Position numbers and translations under genes: made by a program
The notes under the pieces: model-generated
The model's database searches: none
The model's input: the letters and a program-made list of their open reading frames with translations, nothing else
What the model was told of the DNA's origin: nothing
Shown here: in pieces, positions 1 through 4,850 of the stretch
Layout: each line of letters begins with the position of its first letter
Position numbering within the stretch: position 1 is the stretch's first letter
Assembly (NCBI GenBank): GCA_035296085.1
Contig: DATHBP010000190.1
Span: 1 to 6,864, forward strand
DNA: 6,864 nucleotides
Direction of reading: 5' to 3'
From: DATHBP01 sp035296085
GTDB lineage: Bacteria; Actinomycetota; Actinomycetes; Propionibacteriales; Nocardioidaceae

Positions 1-1
1 G

Positions 2-478
2 CGCGGCCGACCAGTCGCAGCCGCCATCGCGGCGCGCTTTCCGACCCAGACCTGGGAGGTCTCGCATATCGGCGGCGACCGTTTCGCCGGCAATCTGGTG
101 TGCTTTCCCGACGGCGACTACTTCGGCCGGTTGAGCATGGCGAGCGCCGCCGACGTCGCACAGCGCTACGTCGACGGCCGCTACGCACTGCCGTACCTGC
201 GGGGCCGCTCGTGCTACCGGCCAGCCGTTCAAGCCGCCGACGTCCTGGTGCGCCAGCGGCTCGGCGTGGATGCCCGCGGCGACGTACGGGCACTGAGCTG
301 GCGCGCCCACGGCAACCAGGCGTTCGTGCGGTTGGCCGTCGGCCAGGAGACGCTGACGGCGCAACTACGGTCGCGACCCGCAGATCCACGGCGCCAGCTG
401 ACCTGCGCGGTCGCCGAGACGACGGCGCCGCGCGCGTACGAGCTCATCGACCTGGCTCCCGCTGCCGCACCGGACTGA
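2..478 (+). CDS. Sucrase/ferredoxin-like family protein, 5'-truncated (C-terminal 158 residues)
   Basis: The frame is open from the window edge to TGA at 476-478, so the start codon and roughly the N-terminal half lie outside; family members are usually near 300 residues. Visible residues 18-31 read WEVSHIGGDRFAGN, followed by a PDGDYFGRL block. That is the signature of the Suc_Fer-like family (thioredoxin-fold ferredoxin-like proteins related to yeast Apd1/Aim32). Next come a conserved YLRGRS block and a QAAD..VRQRLG helix, as in the family's C-terminal part. In characterised relatives two cysteines and two histidines of an HxGGH motif hold a [2Fe-2S] cluster. Here the second histidine is aspartate (HIGGD, codon at 77-79), and the cysteines would lie upstream of the window. 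A cytoplasmic redox role is likely, with substrate or partner unknown. Family call is firm; function is inferred. Confidence 0.85.
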   Translation, partial: RGRPVAAAIAARFPTQTWEVSHIGGDRFAGNLVCFPDGDYFGRLSMASAADVAQRYVDGRYALPYLRGRSCYRPAVQAADVLVRQRLGVDARGDVRALSWRAHGNQAFVRLAVGQETLTAQLRSRPADPRRQLTCAVAETTAPRAYELIDLAPAAAPD

Positions 479-511
479 CCGCTGCTGCCGTGACCGGAGC
501 GGCGCGTCCTC

Positions 512-525
512 CTGGCACACGCCAG
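512..525 (+). terminator. Small hairpin after the ferredoxin-like gene, possible weak terminator
   Basis: CTGGC (512-516) and GCCAG (521-525) form a perfect 5-bp stem around an ACAC loop, 33 bases after the stop codon. No T-run follows. It could assist termination but is short enough to arise by chance in GC-rich DNA. Confidence 0.25.
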
Positions 526-582
526 AGCTGGTTCTGCGTGTCGTTCCCGCGCGCTGCGCCCCGGGTGCGCCCCTGCGGCGCC

Positions 583-597
583 CCCAGCTGAGCTGGG
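583..597. repeat. Perfect 7-bp palindrome CCCAGCT-G-AGCTGGG in the gap upstream of the sigma factor gene
   Basis: CCCAGCT (583-589) and AGCTGGG (591-597) are exact inverted copies around a single G. As RNA it could fold only as a 5-bp stem with a 5-base loop. As DNA it is a symmetric site 55 bases before the sigma factor start. It may be the tail of a terminator for the gene at 2-478 or an operator. The rest of 479-651 holds no convincing small gene. Confidence 0.35.
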
Positions 598-614
598 AGA
601 CTGTTGCGGCGATC

Positions 615-651
615 TTGCCAACCTCTGGCTCGACGCGTCGTCTTAACCTAT
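615..651 (+). promoter_or_regulatory. Candidate promoter of the ECF sigma factor gene
   Basis: Two weak readings exist. One is ECF-like: CCAAC at 618-622 and CGTC at 639-642, separated by 16 bases, which would start transcription at about the GTG at 652 and would allow self-activation by the sigma factor. The other is a housekeeping-type -10 TAACCT (644-649) without a well-spaced -35. No Shine-Dalgarno sequence precedes either GTG start, so a leaderless or nearly leaderless message is plausible. Neither match is strong. Confidence 0.25.
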
Positions 652-1215
652 GTGAGTAGCGTGACGCAGATCGACGACTCGGCCCTCGGCCCGGCACGGT
701 GGGGGGCGCCCCAGGTAGGCGATCGGGACACGATCGTCTCGGAGCTGTTCGTCGCGCATCACCGTCGGCTCGTGGGTCTCGCCTCGTTGCTTGTTGACGA
801 CCGGCGAACTGCCGAGGACGTGGTTCAGGAGGCGTTCGCGGGTCTCTACCGCCGGTGGCGTCATTTGCGGGACCCGGATGCTGCCGTCCGATTTCTGACC
901 CAGGCGGTGGTCAACGGTGGCCGCGACTCGCTGCGCCGCAAGCGCCGGGCCGGCACAGCCGTCCTACGGCTCGTGCCCCGTCCGGAACTCATGGATTCTG
1001 CGGAGCACACCGTGGTCGAGCGCCAGGACGCTGACCGGCTCTGGGCTGCCATCACGGCGCTCCCGATGCGCCAGCGGCAGGTGCTGGTGTTGCGCTACTA
1101 CCTCGACCAGAGCGAGGCCGAGATCGCCGACGCGCTCGGCGTATCCGCGGGCTCGGTCAAGAAGCACGCCAGTCGCGGGGTCGCCGCCCTCGCCCGAGCA
1201 CTGGAGGCCCGGTGA
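652..1215 (+). CDS. ECF (group 4) RNA polymerase sigma factor, SigE-like family
   Basis: It directs RNA polymerase to a dedicated promoter set. From the GTG at 652 the product is 187 residues, the usual ECF size. Sigma region 2 spans about residues 27-100: the core-binding helix carries AEDVVQEAF (54-62), followed by RRWRHLRDPDAAVRF and a basic RRKRRAG end. Region 4 spans about 130-184: LPMRQRQVLVLRYY (137-150), then the promoter-recognition helix-turn-helix SEAEIADALGVSAGSVKKH. There is no region 3 and no extra C-terminal domain. The start is uncertain: GTG 652 or GTG 661, neither with a Shine-Dalgarno sequence; the frame also runs up to a TTG at 604, but that adds non-conserved sequence. 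The stop overlaps the next gene's start (GTGA, 1212-1215), so the two are translationally coupled, the classic sigma/regulator arrangement. The signal and regulon are not visible. Confidence 0.93.
   Translation: MSSVTQIDDSALGPARWGAPQVGDRDTIVSELFVAHHRRLVGLASLLVDDRRTAEDVVQEAFAGLYRRWRHLRDPDAAVRFLTQAVVNGGRDSLRRKRRAGTAVLRLVPRPELMDSAEHTVVERQDADRLWAAITALPMRQRQVLVLRYYLDQSEAEIADALGVSAGSVKKHASRGVAALARALEAR
1203..1207 (+). promoter_or_regulatory. Ribosome binding site GGAGG within the sigma factor gene
   Basis: GGAGG lies 4 bases before the GTG at 1212, inside the last codons of the sigma factor gene. It fixes the start of the downstream membrane protein and supports coupled translation. Confidence 0.75.
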
Positions 1216-2003
1216 AGAACACGCGCGACGTCGAGCGTGAGCTGACCGCCGTCCTCCATCGACACGCGGAGGACGCCATGAGACGCACGAACACCCTGGC
1301 CGAGCACCGGAAGCTCCAATCCGTCGTTGCCGATCAGCCGCAAACCGATCCTCGCCGCCGCTGGGTCGTCGGCGGTGTCGCCGCCGCTGCAGTGGCGGCT
1401 GCCGTCGTCGGAGTCGGCGTCTGGTCTGCCGACCCGAGCGAGGATCCCAGCAGCCCGCCCGTCGCGCAGGCTCCGGACTCGACTGGGGCAGCGGACATCG
1501 CTGCGGCCGAGGGCTTGGCGGCAGCCTTCGCCAACCATGACGCGGCTGCCGCTGCGTCGCACCTCGCTCTGGGGAGGGAGGAGGCGTGGTTCGAATCGGA
1601 TGCCGCGTGGAAGCGCGACGCTGCCTATAGCGTCGAGTACCTGATGAAACCGTGCACCGAAACGGGTAGCACCTCGGTAGGGACCGTCTTCACCTGCCCG
1701 TACGCCATGCACGTGCTCGGCTCCCGTGAGGTCGGCAAGGGCCCCTTCCGCCACAACATCCTTCATGTCACTGTGACTGACGGCAAGGTGACGTCGGCGG
1801 ACAGCACGATCCCCTTCGAGACCAACGGCGTCCAACAGCATCTCGAGTCGGTTCGCGCCTGGCTCGTCGAGAACCACCCGAAGGACGTACCGTTCCTCAT
1901 GAAGGAGGAGCAGGACGTGAAGCCGACCGAGTGGCCGAGATGGACCCAGCTCTGGAAGCAGTACACCCGGGAGTACATCGCAGCGACGAACCGGGCGGGC
2001 TGA
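1212..2003 (+). CDS. Single-pass membrane protein, probable anti-sigma or regulatory partner of the ECF sigma factor
   Basis: The 263-residue protein has three parts. Residues 1-50 are charged and helical (RDVERELTAVLHRHAEDAMRR), ending in DPRRR, and are probably cytoplasmic. Residues 51-71 are an Ala/Val-rich membrane helix starting at W51. Residues 72-93 are a Pro/Ser/Asp linker, and 94-263 form a putative extracytoplasmic domain. That domain begins AAAEGLAAAFANHDAAAAASH, reminiscent of the NTF2/SnoaL-like fold, and contains Cys148 and Cys162, which could pair. The N-terminal part lacks the HxxxCxxC zinc motif of ZAS anti-sigma factors; there is no cysteine before the membrane helix. The anti-sigma role rests on position (4-base overlap with the sigma gene) and topology, not on a recognised anti-sigma domain. 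It could instead be a sigma-dependent lipid- or ligand-sensing envelope protein. Topology is well supported; function is inferred. Confidence 0.82.
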   Translation: MKNTRDVERELTAVLHRHAEDAMRRTNTLAEHRKLQSVVADQPQTDPRRRWVVGGVAAAAVAAAVVGVGVWSADPSEDPSSPPVAQAPDSTGAADIAAAEGLAAAFANHDAAAAASHLALGREEAWFESDAAWKRDAAYSVEYLMKPCTETGSTSVGTVFTCPYAMHVLGSREVGKGPFRHNILHVTVTDGKVTSADSTIPFETNGVQQHLESVRAWLVENHPKDVPFLMKEEQDVKPTEWPRWTQLWKQYTREYIAATNRAG

Positions 2004-2050
2004 AGCTTTGCCCCCGGTACGCCATGGGAGTCGCTGATTCAGGCGCGGCC

Positions 2051-2057
2051 AAGGAGG
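2051..2057 (+). promoter_or_regulatory. Ribosome binding site AAGGAGG of the methyltransferase gene
   Basis: A near-perfect Shine-Dalgarno sequence ends 7 bases before GTG 2065 and decides that start. The 61-base gap after the preceding gene contains no clear promoter, so co-transcription with the sigma/regulator pair is possible. Confidence 0.75.
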
Positions 2058-2064
2058 ACGGGTA

Positions 2065-2889
2065 GTGACCGAGACAGCGAACCCGAACAAGGCACTGTGG
2101 GAGAAGGGCGACTTCAGCAAAGTCGCCGAGTCGATGCGCGGCAGCGGCGAAGGCCTTGTTGCCCGGCTCGGCGTCACGCCGGGGATGAAGGTGCTCGACC
2201 TCGGCTGCGGCGACGGCACGACCGCTCTCCCCCTGGCTCGGCTCGGTGCAGACGTGCTGGGTGTAGACATCGCGAGCAACCTGGTGGCCGCAGGCAACCG
2301 CAGAGTCGAGGCCGAGGGTCTGACGAACTGTCGGTTCCAAGAGGGGGACGCCTCCCACCTCGAGGACCTGGCCGACGACACCTTCGACCTGGTCGTGAGC
2401 ATCTTCGGAGCGATGTTCGCCCCGCGCCCGTCCGACGTCGCCAAGGAGATGGTGCGAGTGACACGGCCGGCCGGGCGGGTCATCATGGGCAACTGGATTC
2501 CCAACGACCCGACGCTGGTCGCCCAGATCCTCAGGATCTCCAGTTCCTACGCTCCGCCACCACCGCAGGGCTTCGTCAGTCCGATGACGTGGGGCGCGGA
2601 GGACACCGTGACGAAGCGTTTCGTCGAGGCCGGTGTCGACGCTGAGAGAATCAGTTTCTCCCGGGAGACCTACACCTTCGAATACCCTGCGCCGCCGACA
2701 GAGCTGCTTGCGGTGTTCCGCGAGTACTACGGCCCAACCATCAACGCCTTCGCTGCAGCGGAAGCGAACGGTCGAACCGAAGAGCTGCAGCAGGAGCTGG
2801 CGGACCTTTTCACCAGCCAGAACACCAGCCCGACTGCAGACGCGACATCCATCCCGGCCACGTTCCTTCAGGTCACTGTCAACGTCTGA
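2065..2889 (+). CDS. Class I SAM-dependent methyltransferase (UbiE-like, Methyltransf_11/25 type)
   Basis: It transfers a methyl group from S-adenosylmethionine to an unknown, probably small-molecule or lipid, acceptor in the cytoplasm. In the 274-residue product, motif I is VLDLGCGDG at residues 43-51. The acidic residue ending strand 2 is D68 (VLGVDIA). GDASHLE at 94-100 is the adenine-contacting stretch, and motif II/III follows as FDLVVSIFGAMFAP (107-120) and RVTRPAGRVIMGNW (131-144). The C-terminal 110 residues (EYYGPTINAFAAAE, then TSIPATFLQVTV at the end) are the substrate-side region shared by a common actinobacterial subgroup, so the gene looks complete. It follows the sigma/regulator pair on the same strand after 61 bases and may belong to that operon or regulon. 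It converges on the minus-strand gene ending at 2917, leaving only 27 bases between them. The substrate cannot be read from sequence. Confidence 0.92.
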   Translation: MTETANPNKALWEKGDFSKVAESMRGSGEGLVARLGVTPGMKVLDLGCGDGTTALPLARLGADVLGVDIASNLVAAGNRRVEAEGLTNCRFQEGDASHLEDLADDTFDLVVSIFGAMFAPRPSDVAKEMVRVTRPAGRVIMGNWIPNDPTLVAQILRISSSYAPPPPQGFVSPMTWGAEDTVTKRFVEAGVDAERISFSRETYTFEYPAPPTELLAVFREYYGPTINAFAAAEANGRTEELQQELADLFTSQNTSPTADATSIPATFLQVTVNV

Positions 2890-2916
2890 CTCGGCAAGGC
2901 CCGGGGGCTAGACCGT

Positions 2917-3387
2917 TCACTCAGCGAGCTCGAGGACGCTCCCCCCGGTGACGCGGACGAGCTCGGAAGGAGCGATCGGGAACACCGACTTCGGCGTACC
3001 GGCCGCAGCCCACACGACCTCATGGGCCAGCAGGTCGGCATCCACCAGCACCACCGTGTCGGCCGGATGTCCCACCGGGGCTACCCCGCCGATGGCGTAC
3101 CCCGTGCGTTCCTTCACTGTGACGGCGTCGGCCTGCCGCAGCGGTGCGCCGACAGCTGCGGTCATCTTCTGCACCGACGCCCGGTTGGCGCCGGAGACGA
3201 GCGCGACCACGAGCCGGTCGCCGGCGAGGAAGACGAGGCTCTTGACGATCTGGCCGACGTCGACGCCGACCGCAGCGGCAGCTTCCGGCGCGGTGCGGGT
3301 GCTGTCGGGCAGCTCGCGCACTTCGGCGTCGACGCCGGCAGCGTGCAACGCCTCCTGCACCGCCAGCGCCTTCGCGTGCATGCTCAC
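2917..3387 (-). CDS. YbaK/EbsC-type aminoacyl-tRNA deacylase
   Basis: Relatives (bacterial YbaK and ProX) hydrolyse tRNAs mischarged with a small amino acid; YbaK clears Cys-tRNA(Pro). The 156-residue product is a single YbaK domain of normal length. Conserved features are IVKSLVF with the catalytic-site lysine K49, SGANRASVQKM (65-75), the glycine loop GGVAPVGH (100-107), and AGTPKSVFPIAPSELVRVTGG near the end. The start is either GTG 3387, overlapping the cbs stop by 4 bases (GTGA), or ATG 3381 two codons later. A GAGGCAGGA stretch (3399-3391) serves both: GAGG is 8 bases before the GTG, and AGGA is 9 bases before the ATG. Sitting second in an operon with cystathionine beta-synthase, it may protect translation when cysteine or a related thiol amino acid rises; that link is inference. 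The family call is firm, but the exact tRNA and amino acid are not determined. Confidence 0.92.
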   Translation of the reverse strand: MSMHAKALAVQEALHAAGVDAEVRELPDSTRTAPEAAAAVGVDVGQIVKSLVFLAGDRLVVALVSGANRASVQKMTAAVGAPLRQADAVTVKERTGYAIGGVAPVGHPADTVVLVDADLLAHEVVWAAAGTPKSVFPIAPSELVRVTGGSVLELAE

Positions 3388-4790
3388 CGGTCCTGCCTCG
3401 TCGGTCGGTCGGCGGCCAGCACCCGAAGCAGGTCCGCGCGGGTGAGCATGGCTACCGGCTTACCGTCCGCATGCACAAGCAGCGCGTCGGTATCGGCGTC
3501 GGCCAGGGCAGCTGCCGCTGCGGAGACCGGCTGGCCGATCCCGATGGCGTCGAGCGGCTCAGCGAGGTGCTGGCCAACGAGGTCTTCGGGCTTGGCTTCC
3601 CCGGCGGCCAGCGCGGCGAGCAGCTCGCGCTCACTGATCGACCCCGCCACCTCGGCGGCCAGCACCGGCGGCTCGGTCACCACGACCGGGAGTGCTGGGA
3701 CTGCGTGCTCGTGCAGCTGCGACACCGCCTGGGCGACCGTGTGCTCGGGGCGTACGTTCGGCAGTGGCGGCAGGCGCGCAGCGCCCAGCAGGTCGCCCAC
3801 CGTCTGGGTGTCGGCCAGTTGGGCAGCTGGACCCTCGACAAAGCCCAGCCGGCCCAGCCACTCGTCGTCGAACACCTTCTCCAGATAGCCACGGCCGCCG
3901 TCGGGCAGGAGCACGACGATCACCGCGTCCGGGTCGTCGAGCTCTGCCGCAAGGCGGACCGCAGCGGCAGCTGCCATTCCGGAGGAGCCCCCGACGAGCA
4001 GCGCCTCCTCGCGAGCCAGCCGGCGGGTGACGCGAAATGCTTCAGCGTCGGAGACGGCCAGAATGCGGTCGGCGATGCCGCGGTCGTACGCCGCGGGCCA
4101 GAAGTCCTCCCCAACCCCTTCGACGAGATAGGGACGTCCGGTCCCGCCGGAGTAGACCGAGCCTTCCGGGTCGGCGCCAACCACCTGGACCGCGCCGTCG
4201 CTGACCTCCTTGAGATAGCGGCCCGTGCCGCTGATGGTCCCGCCGGTGCCCACCCCGGTGACGAAGTGGGTGATCCGCCCGTCGGTCTGCGCCCAGATCT
4301 CCGGGCCGGTCGTTTCGTAGTGCGAGACCGGGTTGTTGGGGTTGGCGTACTGGTCGGGCTTCCAGCCCCCGTCGATGTCGCGCGCGAGTCGGTCCGAGAC
4401 GCTGTAGTAGGAGTCTGGATGCTCGGGCGGCAGCATCGTCGGGCAGACGACAACTCGGGCGCCGTACGCCTCGAGGACGTTGCGCTTCTCCTTGCCCACC
4501 TTGTCCGGGCACACGAAGACGCAGGAGTAGCCACGAGCCTGCGCCACGATCGCCAGCCCGACGCCGGTGTTGCCGGAGGTCGGCTCCACGATCGTGCCTC
4601 CGGGGCGCAGCAGCCCGTCCTTCTCCGCGGCCTCCACCATGCGCAGCGCGATTCGGTCCTTCACACTGCCGCCCGGATTGAGGTACTCCACCTTCGCCAG
4701 GACGGTGGACCGGGCTCCGTCGGTCACCTTCTGCAGCCGCAGGAGCGGCGTGTTGCCGACGAGGTCGAGCAGCGAGTCGACATAGCGCAC
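3384..4790 (-). CDS. cbs: Cystathionine beta-synthase with C-terminal CBS-domain pair
   Basis: This PLP enzyme condenses serine and homocysteine to cystathionine in transsulfuration. The 468-residue product has a fold-type II catalytic core at about 1-320. The PLP lysine is K44 in GGSVKDR; the substrate loop is TSGNTG at 71-76; the phosphate-binding loop is GTGGT at 181-185; EGVGEDFWP follows at 224-232; GGSSG is at 267-271. The EGVGEDF block and the fused tail favour cystathionine beta-synthase over cysteine synthase. Residues about 330-460 hold two CBS motifs (a Bateman module) split near 400, which in relatives bind adenosyl ligands such as SAM and regulate activity or stability. There is no heme-binding N-terminal extension, unlike the animal enzyme. 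Start GTG 4790 has no Shine-Dalgarno sequence but sits exactly at the predicted transcription start, suggesting leaderless translation. The stop overlaps the YbaK-type gene. O-acetyl- or O-phosphoserine use remains a lesser possibility. Confidence 0.95.
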   Translation of the reverse strand: MRYVDSLLDLVGNTPLLRLQKVTDGARSTVLAKVEYLNPGGSVKDRIALRMVEAAEKDGLLRPGGTIVEPTSGNTGVGLAIVAQARGYSCVFVCPDKVGKEKRNVLEAYGARVVVCPTMLPPEHPDSYYSVSDRLARDIDGGWKPDQYANPNNPVSHYETTGPEIWAQTDGRITHFVTGVGTGGTISGTGRYLKEVSDGAVQVVGADPEGSVYSGGTGRPYLVEGVGEDFWPAAYDRGIADRILAVSDAEAFRVTRRLAREEALLVGGSSGMAAAAAVRLAAELDDPDAVIVVLLPDGGRGYLEKVFDDEWLGRLGFVEGPAAQLADTQTVGDLLGAARLPPLPNVRPEHTVAQAVSQLHEHAVPALPVVVTEPPVLAAEVAGSISERELLAALAAGEAKPEDLVGQHLAEPLDAIGIGQPVSAAAAALADADTDALLVHADGKPVAMLTRADLLRVLAADRPTRQDR

Positions 4791-4796
4791 CGCCCA

Positions 4797-4802
4797 ACCC
4801 TA
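4797..4802 (-). promoter_or_regulatory. -10 element TAGGGT for leaderless cbs transcription
   Basis: On the minus strand TAGGGT fits the actinobacterial TANNNT -10 pattern. Its last T is 7 bases before the first base of GTG 4790, so transcription would start at or next to the start codon. No Shine-Dalgarno sequence lies between. No clear -35 is visible, which is common in GC-rich actinomycetes. Confidence 0.42.
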
Positions 4803-4835
4803 GAGGGCGGGCGCCGGCGCGGCTGAGTGCCGACG

Positions 4836-4847
4836 TGATACGCAAGG
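4836..4847 (+). promoter_or_regulatory. Weak extended -10-like element upstream of the SGNH hydrolase
   Basis: TGATACGCA (4836-4844) resembles an extended -10 (TGnTAnnnn) whose spacing would start transcription at GTG 4851. It lacks the final T of the consensus. The only Shine-Dalgarno-like bases, AAGG at 4844-4847, lie 3 bases from the GTG, which is too close. Together with the cbs promoter it lies in the 60-base divergent region 4791-4850. Confidence 0.2.
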
Positions 4848-4850
4848 CTG

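Noticed and set aside
604..651. Extension of the sigma factor to a TTG start at 604
   Set aside because: It adds 16 residues not resembling the family, and the stretch contains the likely promoter.
1098..2504. A 468-codon open frame on the minus strand across the sigma factor, membrane protein and methyltransferase genes
   Set aside because: It lies antisense to three genes with clear domains or coupling and has no recognisable motif. Long antisense frames are expected where codons end in G or C.
2890..2916. Possible terminator between the convergent methyltransferase and YbaK genes
   Set aside because: The only symmetry is a very short GCCC/GGGC within a G-run; there is no usable stem and no T-run.
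3022..3888. A 288-codon plus-strand frame across the YbaK/cbs junction
   Set aside because: It is antisense to two recognised genes, with low-complexity Ser/Ala sequence and no domain.
3471..4826. A 451-codon plus-strand open frame antisense to cbs
   Set aside because: It mirrors the cystathionine beta-synthase frame, which has every catalytic motif. The antisense product is Arg/Gly/Ala-rich and featureless.
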